Source: Oscillospiraceae bacterium (GTDB taxonomy: Bacteria > Bacillota > Clostridia > Oscillospirales > Acutalibacteraceae). From it: 15,141 nt of DNA. Shown piece after piece: positions 1 to 5,409 of the stretch. Position 1 is the first letter of the stretch. Each line of letters opens with the position of its first letter. The position numbers and the translations under genes are program-made. The stretch is from positions 1 to 15,141 of the forward strand of contig JAISII010000148.1 of the NCBI GenBank assembly GCA_031262125.1, in the 5' to 3' direction. The notes beneath the pieces were generated by a model. That model did no database searches, had not been told where the DNA came from, and saw nothing but the letters and a program-made list of their open reading frames with translations.

Positions 1-1445
1 CCTGCAAGCTCCATTTTTGCCAAAACACGGGCAAGGGGTATTTCAATTTCGCAAAGCAGCTTGTGCTGTGCGTTTTCTTCAATCAATTTTTCTAAAGTTT
101 GCACCAGCAAGCCAAACGATGCTAAGCTTGCAATTTCCTCGGTTAATTCACCCTCGTTTTCGGCGTTAACTTCAGTTGACGGCACATTATACTCGGCAAA
201 TAAACGCTCTAATTCATACGAACCCGACGGGTTAAGCAAATAGGCGGCAAGCTCGGCGTCGAAAGTGCAATTTTTAAATTCGATGCCCCCGGCTGCGGCA
301 TATTTATAAATTGCTTTTGAGCAAAATGTCTTTTTTTCTATATCTTCGTCGCCTAAAAATTTTACAAATTCGCTTTGAGAGCTTATAACAGTGATAGTAT
401 CGGGCGAGAAAAAGTAAGCGTTTTCAAACTCACCGTCTTTAAAATTTGCATAAAACACGGCTTGCTTTTGCAGGGCTAAAGCTTTAAAAAATTTGGAGGA
501 TTCTTGCACAAAAACAAGCTGCAGCGGTTGTGCGGGTGCATCGGTTAGTGAGGCAGAGGTTGCTGTTACAAGCTTAGACGGCGTTGTGTTTTCGGGGATT
601 ATCTTTTTCATCAGAGAAAACAGTTCAAGGTCAGTCATCAAAGCGGCAGCGGCGGGGTAATCGGGTGTTTGGGTGTTGTAGCTTTGTATGTCGGTTTCAA
701 TAGGGGCATCGCAGCAAATTGTGCCTAAATCGTAGCTTAAAAAAGCACTTTCTTTGCCTGCTTGCAGCTTTAGCTTTAGTGCAGGTTTAATTTCAAGCGT
801 GTCTAAATTATCATAAATATTTTCAATGCTGCCGTGGGCTTTAATCAGCTCTAATGCACCTTTTGCACCAATGCCCGCCACTCCGGGGATGTTATCGGAG
901 CTGTCGCCTTGCAGTGCTTTAACGTCAATAAGCTGATGCGGGGCAATGCCGTATTCTTCGTCAATTTTCATCAAGTCATAAATTTTATCTTCTTTTGTCG
1001 AGGCTAAATGCACACAGGTTGTTTCGCTCACAAGCTGCAAGCTATCTCGGTCGCCCGTTGCAATAACACATTCGCCGCCCGTGGCTTCAACCGCTTTTGT
1101 AAGTGTGCCCAAAATGTCATCGGCTTCATAGCCCTCGCACGTTACCATAGGGTAGCCCAAATAGCTCAAAAGCTCTTTTAGCGGTGCCATCTGAGAATAC
1201 AGCTCCGGCGGCATACCTTTGCGTTGGGCTTTGTATGCAACATATTTTTTGTGGCGAAAGGTTGGTGCTTTAAGGTCAAAAGCAATTATTGTGCAGGTTG
1301 CCTTAGAAGCCGTCTTTGCCTTTTGCAGCATATTTAAAAAGCCGTAAATTGCATTTGTAAGCCTGCCGTCTTTTGTTGTAAGGGGGCGTATGCCGTAAAA
1401 CGCACGGTTTAAAATGCTGTTGCCGTCTACAAGTAAAACTGTCAT
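1..1445 (-). CDS. polA: DNA polymerase I, N-terminal part (runs off left edge)
   Basis: This is the first 481 codons of DNA polymerase I, which fills gaps in DNA repair and removes RNA primers. The start ATG at 1445 opens with MTVLLVDGNSILNRAFYG, typical of Firmicute PolA. Residues 1 to about 290 form the 5'-3' exonuclease: the metal-binding acidic motifs YEADDILG and TGDRDSLQL are present, as is the helix-hairpin-helix region GDSSDNIPGVAGIG. A 3'-5' exonuclease-like domain follows, ending near FDAELAAYLLNPSGSYELERL, but I do not see the DxE motif expected at its start (VFYANFKDGE there), so proofreading is probably lost, as is common in Firmicutes. The last visible residues, EIEIPLARVLAKMELAG, mark the entry to the polymerase domain; the rest lies outside the window. 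Only 2 nt separate it from the upstream fic stop, and the best ribosome binding site lies inside the fic tail. Confidence 0.96.
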   Translation of the reverse strand, partial: MTVLLVDGNSILNRAFYGIRPLTTKDGRLTNAIYGFLNMLQKAKTASKATCTIIAFDLKAPTFRHKKYVAYKAQRKGMPPELYSQMAPLKELLSYLGYPMVTCEGYEADDILGTLTKAVEATGGECVIATGDRDSLQLVSETTCVHLASTKEDKIYDLMKIDEEYGIAPHQLIDVKALQGDSSDNIPGVAGIGAKGALELIKAHGSIENIYDNLDTLEIKPALKLKLQAGKESAFLSYDLGTICCDAPIETDIQSYNTQTPDYPAAAALMTDLELFSLMKKIIPENTTPSKLVTATSASLTDAPAQPLQLVFVQESSKFFKALALQKQAVFYANFKDGEFENAYFFSPDTITVISSQSEFVKFLGDEDIEKKTFCSKAIYKYAAAGGIEFKNCTFDAELAAYLLNPSGSYELERLFAEYNVPSTEVNAENEGELTEEIASLASFGLLVQTLEKLIEENAQHKLLCEIEIPLARVLAKMELA

Positions 1446-1447
1446 TC

Positions 1448-2332
1448 TCAGATTTCGTCCTCTTCCTCGTAATAATAAGAATAATCTATGCCCTTCATAA
1501 AGACCTCACGGTCGTTTATTTTATCGGTCAAAGCACCTTTTAATAATGCTTTGATTTTATCTGCTGCCGTTGTGCTTTCACGCATTGCGTCAAGATAATG
1601 CTTCTTATCTATTTTGCTCCAATCCGTGCAGAGATTCAAGTTTTTCTTCAAGATGAGGTCAAGCCAAATGCGTGTGCTTCTTCCATTACCCTCCATAAAC
1701 GGATGGGCAACATTCATCTCAACATATTTATCTGCAATTTCATCAAAGGTGCGTTCGGGCATCTGTTCAATCGTTTTTAGAGTGTTTTCCAAAAACTGCA
1801 CGGGTGCAAAACGAAAACCGCCTTTGGCAATGTTCAAAGTTCGGATTTGCCCGGCAAAGTCGTACAGACCGCCAAATAAATAACCGTGAATTTGCTGCAA
1901 GCCTTTTACCGTGCCGACTTCGAGGATGTTGAGTAAGCTGCTGTCAAATAGGGCATATGCCTTTGATTTGCTTTTACCGTCAATGGTTTTATCGCTGTAA
2001 GTGAACCATTCGATAAAACGATTTGCTTGTTTGCTTGGAAAATTTTTGGCAAGCTCAATTATTCCATTATAATCCAAAACATTTGCTGCTCGTTTTTTAC
2101 CATCAGGTGCAGTGAATTTGAACTGGGTAGTCACACTACCCAATTGATTGTTTTCGCGTTTTAATTTTGCCTTAAGGTATTTCCAGTAATTCCGGTTTTT
2201 TTGATAATCATTTTCATCACGCAAAACGCCGACAATATCAAGCACCGAGAACCACCATTTGGAGTTTTGGTCGTCCCAAACGGCACGAACCTCTCTGTCG
2301 TTAAAAAAACGGATTGAAATTTTAGCGGGCAT
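1448..2332 (-). CDS. BRO-N domain / class III Fic protein (probable AMP transferase)
   Basis: This 294-residue protein joins two domains. Residues about 5-115 resemble the BRO-N (phage antirepressor N-terminal) domain: WWFSVLDIVGVL, a YWKYLKAKLK helix, then TAPDGKKRAANVLD and SKQANRFIEWF. Residues about 128-294 are a Fic domain very like the Neisseria meningitidis class III enzyme as I recall it. The catalytic motif HPFMEGNGR is intact at 210-218 (His210), and GGFRF marks the substrate flap. Fic proteins usually transfer AMP from ATP to target hydroxyls; some hit gyrase and topoisomerase IV. Class III enzymes self-inhibit through a C-terminal (S/T)xxxE(G/N) helix. Here it reads SYYYEE (Ser285, Glu289), with Glu in place of Gly/Asn. 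The start has a good GGGAGA ribosome site 8 nt upstream. It lies between gpx (33-nt gap) and polA (2-nt gap). Target and DNA-binding role are unknown. Confidence 0.88.
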   Translation of the reverse strand: MPAKISIRFFNDREVRAVWDDQNSKWWFSVLDIVGVLRDENDYQKNRNYWKYLKAKLKRENNQLGSVTTQFKFTAPDGKKRAANVLDYNGIIELAKNFPSKQANRFIEWFTYSDKTIDGKSKSKAYALFDSSLLNILEVGTVKGLQQIHGYLFGGLYDFAGQIRTLNIAKGGFRFAPVQFLENTLKTIEQMPERTFDEIADKYVEMNVAHPFMEGNGRSTRIWLDLILKKNLNLCTDWSKIDKKHYLDAMRESTTAADKIKALLKGALTDKINDREVFMKGIDYSYYYEEEDEI

Positions 2333-2365
2333 TGTTATTCTCTCCCTTGTTTTTTGTCGGTTTGT

Positions 2366-2902
2366 TCATGACAGCAAACGTTCTATATCTTTTGCAAGAG
2401 CATCAGGGGCTAACGCAGGAGAGTAGCGGCCTATGACCACGCCTTTGCGGTCTATCAAAAACTTCCCGAAATTCCACTTAACATCCGCAGGAGCATTGCT
2501 TTTTGTCATCGGCTTTATCGCTATTTCAAACGCCTTGGTTTTGAGGTTTCCTCTGTCTTTTGGCATTTGTTGTTTTAGCCATGTAAAAAGCGGCTCTGCG
2601 TTCTCGCCATTTACATCAATCTTTTTAAAGCGAGGGAATGTAGTGCCGTAATTCAAAGAGCAAAACTCACCGATTTCGGTGTCGCTCTCCGGCGTTTGCT
2701 CGTGAAATTGATTGCAGGGAAAATCAAGTATGACAAAGTTGCGTTCTTTGTATTTGTCGTATAGTTCTTGAAGTGCCTTGTATTGCGGTGTAAGACCACA
2801 GCGAGTGGCGGTGTTTACAATTAGTAACACCTTGCCTGTGTAAGTCGACAGCGAAACGTCATTTCCTTCTGCATTTTTTACCGTAAAATCATAAATGGTC
2901 AT
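2366..2902 (-). CDS. Glutathione peroxidase family protein (Cys type)
   Basis: A 178-residue thiol peroxidase of the GPx family, which reduces hydrogen peroxide and organic hydroperoxides, in bacteria usually with thioredoxin-like donors rather than glutathione. The family core is plain: NTATRCGLTPQY carries the peroxidatic Cys35 (cysteine, not selenocysteine), FPCNQF supplies Gln65, and KWNFGKFLID supplies Trp143 and Asn144. Length is normal for the family. I start at ATG 2902, giving MTIYDFTVKN, because family members begin here and AAGAGAG lies just upstream; the frame stays open for 33 more codons but that stretch is not GPx sequence. The start overlaps the stop of a ferredoxin-like fragment (ATGA), suggesting translational coupling. 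Fic follows 33 nt downstream. An oxidative defence role fits an anaerobe. Confidence 0.93.
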   Translation of the reverse strand: MTIYDFTVKNAEGNDVSLSTYTGKVLLIVNTATRCGLTPQYKALQELYDKYKERNFVILDFPCNQFHEQTPESDTEIGEFCSLNYGTTFPRFKKIDVNGENAEPLFTWLKQQMPKDRGNLKTKAFEIAIKPMTKSNAPADVKWNFGKFLIDRKGVVIGRYSPALAPDALAKDIERLLS

Positions 2903-3066
2903 TTTACTATTCTCTCTTTCAAGTGTTTTTGAGTATAAGGGCAAATCTCGATACATTTGCCGCATATTGATATTTCTATGCCAATCCTTCCATTCCAACA
3001 CTTTGGTTTTTCGGGGTCGGTAATACGCCCCTCGGCGAACGCCACCGAAAAACGGATAATCTTCAT
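2899..3066 (-). pseudogene. Truncated 4Fe-4S ferredoxin-like ORF (55 codons)
   Basis: A short open frame from ATG 3066 to a TGA that overlaps the gpx start. It encodes about 55 residues, including CGKCIEICPYTQKHL, which looks like the last iron-sulfur motif (CxxCxxxCP) of larger 4Fe-4S proteins of the epoxyqueuosine-reductase-like or double-cluster ferredoxin type. A further upstream Cys sits in PKCWNGRIG. A stop codon lies 9 codons before the ATG in frame and the promoter is just upstream, so the body of the parent protein is missing. No convincing ribosome site precedes the ATG. The likeliest reading is a 3' remnant left by a deletion that now serves as the gpx leader; a functional mini-protein is possible but less likely. 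Confidence 0.5.
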
Positions 3067-3101
3067 AGGCAGTGGTAATGTTAGAAAAACTCTTTACCTA
3101 T

Positions 3102-3130
3102 ATTATAAATAAAAATTGCAAATAAATCAA
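3102..3130 (-). promoter_or_regulatory. Sigma-A type promoter for the ferredoxin fragment-gpx-fic-polA group
   Basis: On the minus strand, TTGATT (3125-3130) and TATAAT (3102-3107) are 17 nt apart, giving a start of transcription about 30 nt before the ATG at 3066. The -35 hexamer lies within the left copy of the 31-nt direct repeat. Confidence 0.65.
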
Positions 3131-3153
3131 TGTTTATTAAAAAAATAAAAAAT
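3123..3153. repeat. 31-nt A/T-rich direct repeat, left copy
   Basis: The segment with core aaatcaatNtttatt followed by a run of seven A, T, six A, T recurs at 5270-5300 in the same orientation with one mismatch (position 3132 is g, its partner c). The two copies bracket the ABC transporter module. The composition is simple, so chance similarity is not fully excluded, but the non-A start of the match is specific. Confidence 0.6.
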
Positions 3154-3215
3154 GCAAGGTTCTAAAAATCTTCTTGATATTTGTGCAAGTACAATTGAAT
3201 ATGAAGAATAAATAA

Positions 3216-3236
3216 GGAGAGGTATAATACCTCTCC
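3216..3236 (-). terminator. Hairpin terminator after the ABC transporter operon
   Basis: A perfect inverted repeat with 10-bp arms and a 1-nt centre (ggagaggtat / atacctctcc). On the minus strand it lies about 40 nt after the permease stop and is followed by TTATTTATTC, a moderately T-rich tail. A related hairpin lies at 5220-5242. Confidence 0.65.
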
Positions 3237-3274
3237 GTTGTTGTAAATAACTATTTTTTAGCATATCATCATTG

Positions 3275-3919
3275 TTATAAATCCACTTTTTCAAAGCGTT
3301 TTGCCGATATTTTGTACGCCGTCCATGTGCCGAGGGCATACAAAATAATCCCAATTATCAAAAACGGTAACTGTCGTGCAAAATCGCTTGCCTTTGTACT
3401 GTCCATCCATTCAAACATAGGAAAATGCACCATTGTTTCCATCGCTATAACAACCAATGCCGCAGGGATAATAGCCGCTAAAAAGGCTCTCCCGGCTTTA
3501 TAGGCGGTTTTGAAAAATTCGGTCATAAACAGCAGATTGAACAAAGCAAAAGTTAAAAAACCAAAACCGTAAAAAGCCGCATTCGCTTCAATCCCCGCCG
3601 GATTCCCGCTCGGCAGTATAATGATACGCAAAAAAGTAAACGGCAACGAGATAAGCAGCGAAACCATTTGCGAAAGACAAACGAGCAAAAATTTTGACTT
3701 CACAATATCTCGCTTGCTTATAGGCAGCAGTGCAGAATAATAAATATCGTTTGTTTCTCGCCCGTACATAAAGGTGATGTAGGGACCAAGACAGGCAAAA
3801 ATAAAAACCATGCCATACGGATACGCCGGAACGATAACGAGAATGCCCATGAGTGCGAAAACGAACAAATTCGGGTGAGCCGCAAGCCGAATTTCTTTAT
3901 TCAAAAGGTTAAACATCAT
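3275..3919 (-). CDS. ABC-2 type transporter permease
   Basis: A 214-residue, very hydrophobic membrane protein, the permease partner of the ATPase encoded just upstream. It starts MMFNLLNKEIRLAAHP, typical of short ABC-2 permeases, and alternates about six membrane spans (e.g. FVFALMGILVIVPAYPYGMVFIF split into two helices, LLVCLSQMVSLLISLPFTFL, FLAAIIPAALVVIAM and FLIIGIILYALGTW). The cytoplasmic segment YYSALLPISKRDIVKSKFLL is the kind of conserved loop seen in this family. Start and ATPase stop overlap by 11 nt, and AAAGGTG just before ATG-ATG acts as ribosome site (ATG 3916 would also serve). Such pairs usually export peptides, drugs or lipids; the substrate cannot be told from the sequence. 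Confidence 0.88.
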   Translation of the reverse strand: MMFNLLNKEIRLAAHPNLFVFALMGILVIVPAYPYGMVFIFACLGPYITFMYGRETNDIYYSALLPISKRDIVKSKFLLVCLSQMVSLLISLPFTFLRIIILPSGNPAGIEANAAFYGFGFLTFALFNLLFMTEFFKTAYKAGRAFLAAIIPAALVVIAMETMVHFPMFEWMDSTKASDFARQLPFLIIGIILYALGTWTAYKISAKRFEKVDL

Positions 3920-4655
3920 AAATCACCTTTTCTGTGCGTACCATAATTTCGTCGATTGACAACGGAGCGGTTTCTCCGAGTGTTTTCAAAAATGAAAACG
4001 ATTCGATAAACTCCGTCGTTTCTGCACTTTTTAAGAGTTTTCCGTCTTTGATATATGTTACCAAATCGGCACACTTTTCCAAATCGGTGGTGATATGGGT
4101 GGAAAAGAGAATGCTACGCTCTCCGCTTTTTACAAGCTGCCGAAAGAGTCCCAACAGGTCATTGCGTGAAACAGGGTCAAGACCGCTTGTGGGCTCGTCG
4201 AGAATGAACAGCTTTGCATGATGAGAAAGGGCGAGTGCCAACATATATTTTACTTTCATGCCGCTGGACAACTCTTTTACTCTTTTTTGCGGGTCGAGTG
4301 CAAAGGCATCCATATATTTGCAATAAGCGGTATCGTCCCAAGCCCTGTAAAACCGTTTGGTTACATCGGTAATGGAGAACAGTTTTTTCTGCTTGTAAAA
4401 ATCAATTTCACCGAGTACCACACCGATTTCTTGTTTGCAGCGTTGTTCATTTTCATAGTAATTCAGTCCGAACATCTGCGTTGTTCCTGCATCCAATTTT
4501 ACCATATTGAGTATAGATTTGAGCGTGGTCGTTTTACCCGCTCCGTTTTTACCTATAAAACCCATAATTTTACCCTGTGGCAGCGAAAATGAAATATCCT
4601 GCAAGGTAAAGCTCGAATAACGCTTGGTAATGCCCTGAACGGCTAATAAATCCAT
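3909..4655 (-). CDS. ABC transporter ATP-binding protein
   Basis: A 248-residue ATPase subunit. Seen in order: Walker A GKNGAGKT (35-42), signature ELSSGMKVK (about 130), Walker B LFILDEPTSGLD (about 150) and the switch histidine in FSTH (about 188). The LSSGM signature and overall length match the YtrB/BcrA-like export ATPases of Firmicutes. I choose ATG 4655 (MDLLAVQGI) because AAAGGA sits at a normal distance before it, whereas it directly abuts the in-frame ATG at 4664. The gene begins 1 nt after the regulator stop and overlaps the permease, so the three genes form one tight operon. Likely role is ATP-driven efflux or envelope stress response under control of its neighbour; the substrate is unknown. 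Confidence 0.93.
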   Translation of the reverse strand: MDLLAVQGITKRYSSFTLQDISFSLPQGKIMGFIGKNGAGKTTTLKSILNMVKLDAGTTQMFGLNYYENEQRCKQEIGVVLGEIDFYKQKKLFSITDVTKRFYRAWDDTAYCKYMDAFALDPQKRVKELSSGMKVKYMLALALSHHAKLFILDEPTSGLDPVSRNDLLGLFRQLVKSGERSILFSTHITTDLEKCADLVTYIKDGKLLKSAETTEFIESFSFLKTLGETAPLSIDEIMVRTEKVIYDV

Positions 4656-4656
4656 A

Positions 4657-5121
4657 TTAATCATTCCTTTCGTTATTTAGCAACCCGTTTAATGTGCCGC
4701 CTGTAAAACGCAAGAATTTTTCTTCGCCGATAAGTGCAAGTCCCGCCGTAATCGGATTCGTGTCGCCAAGAACAACAAGGGTATCGCCCGCTTTGAACCC
4801 TAACGTATCCCGTGCCTTTTTTGGCAAAACAATCTGCCCACGTTCACCGACTGTAACCGTACCGAAGATATATTTATCCCGAGGTCCAATGGGCAAGCCG
4901 CTTTCTTTAGAATCGTAACGTACTAAGTCATTGATAGATACATCAAACAAGTCCGCTATCGCTTCGCAATTTATAATATCGGGGAGCGTTTCGCCGTTTT
5001 CCCACTTCGCTACAGCTTGCCGAGTAACGCCGATTTTCTCAGCTACTTCTTCTTGCGACATATGGCTTTTAGCCCGCAAATGACTGAGGTTTGCCGCAAT
5101 ATTGGTTTTTCTATTATTCAT
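4657..5121 (-). CDS. XRE-family regulator with C-terminal AbrB/SpoVT-like domain
   Basis: A 154-residue DNA-binding protein, probable regulator of the ABC operon it leads. Residues about 6-65 are an XRE/Cro helix-turn-helix (NLSHLRAKSHMSQEEVAEKIG, then VTRQAVAKWENG, then LPDIINCEAIADLFDVSINDL). Residues about 83-125 look like a swapped-hairpin AbrB domain (GERGQIVLPKKARDTLGFKAGD). Both domains can bind DNA, and AbrB domains dimerise. I start at ATG 5121 since GGAGGG lies 8 nt upstream; an in-frame GTG at 5130 is too close to that site. The AbrB half may help dimerisation or bind a second sequence. What signal it senses is not visible; it may repress its own promoter through the palindrome at 5181-5197. 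Confidence 0.88.
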   Translation of the reverse strand: MNNRKTNIAANLSHLRAKSHMSQEEVAEKIGVTRQAVAKWENGETLPDIINCEAIADLFDVSINDLVRYDSKESGLPIGPRDKYIFGTVTVGERGQIVLPKKARDTLGFKAGDTLVVLGDTNPITAGLALIGEEKFLRFTGGTLNGLLNNERND

Positions 5122-5141
5122 ACTTTTCACCCTCCGATAGT

Positions 5142-5170
5142 ATTATACCCCATTTAATTTGAGCATTCAA
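5142..5170 (-). promoter_or_regulatory. Promoter of the XRE/AbrB-ABC operon
   Basis: On the minus strand, TTGAAT (5165-5170) and TATAAT (5142-5147) are separated by 17 nt. Transcription would begin only about 12-15 nt before the start codon, so the leader is little more than the GGAGGG ribosome site. Confidence 0.8.
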
Positions 5171-5180
5171 GCGATTTGCA

Positions 5181-5197
5181 CTAACAGGATATGTTAG
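5181..5197. promoter_or_regulatory. Palindrome upstream of the ABC operon promoter, possible operator
   Basis: Perfect inverted repeat ctaaca-ggata-tgttag lies 10 nt upstream of the -35 box at 5165-5170. Its size and place suit a dimeric XRE regulator, but binding is inference. Confidence 0.4.
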
Positions 5198-5219
5198 CTT
5201 TGGTTGCGTAACAATAAAA

Positions 5220-5242
5220 CGGAGAGGCACAATGCCCCTCCG
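5220..5242. repeat. Hairpin related to the terminator at 3216-3236
   Basis: Ten-base arms (cggagaggca / tgcccctccg) around a 3-nt loop. One pair is A/C on the plus strand but a G-U wobble on the minus strand, so the minus-strand RNA would pair fully. The plus strand continues into gctgtttttt, the minus strand into TTTTATT. No gene ends here on either strand, so a terminator role is doubtful; it may insulate nrdD from the divergent operon or be a copy of a small repeat. Confidence 0.5.
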
Positions 5243-5269
5243 CTGTTTTTTAGCCTCCGAGTCGCTTTT

Positions 5270-5300
5270 TAAATCAATCTTTATTAAAAAAATAAAAAAT
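5270..5300. repeat. 31-nt A/T-rich direct repeat, right copy
   Basis: Partner of the copy at 3123-3153 with a single mismatch at position 5279. It ends 21 nt before the nrdD -35 box. Together the copies enclose the ABC transporter module and the paired hairpins. Confidence 0.6.
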
Positions 5301-5321
5301 TTAAAAAACTTTTTGTAGCTA

Positions 5322-5350
5322 TTGACAAACCACAATATGTAGTGTAAAAT
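5322..5350 (+). promoter_or_regulatory. Promoter of nrdD-nrdG-marR
   Basis: TTGACA (5322-5327), 17-nt spacer, TAAAAT (5345-5350). Transcription would begin near 5357, leaving a leader of about 50 nt before ATG 5410, which has AGAGGA about 9 nt upstream. Confidence 0.8.
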
Positions 5351-5376
5351 TAAATTCACGCCACAAAATAGGTATA
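5330..5376 (+). promoter_or_regulatory. NrdR box pair in the nrdD promoter
   Basis: The 16-mer ccacaatatgtagtgt (5330-5345) matches 14 of 16 positions of the NrdR consensus as I recall it (acaCwAtATaTwGtgt) and fills the space between -35 and -10. A weaker second site, ccacaaaataggtata (5361-5376), starts exactly 31 nt later, good mainly in its left half. NrdR boxes usually occur as pairs about 31-32 nt apart. This predicts repression of the operon when dATP is high. nrdR itself is not in the window. Confidence 0.72.
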
Positions 5377-5409
5377 AGATATTGAAAAGGGTAAAAGAGG
5401 ACAAAAACT

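Noticed and set aside
2903..3001. Longer glutathione peroxidase starting at 3001
   Set aside because: The extra 33 residues are unlike the family; they are the out-of-frame shadow of the ferredoxin-like fragment.
3127..3354. Open frame of 75 codons on the minus strand across the ABC operon terminator
   Set aside because: It overlaps the permease 3' end in another frame, reads through the hairpin and has no family resemblance.
5114..5404. Open frame of 96 codons on the minus strand across the nrdD promoter
   Set aside because: It covers both divergent promoters and overlaps the regulator start; composition is that of A/T-rich non-coding DNA.
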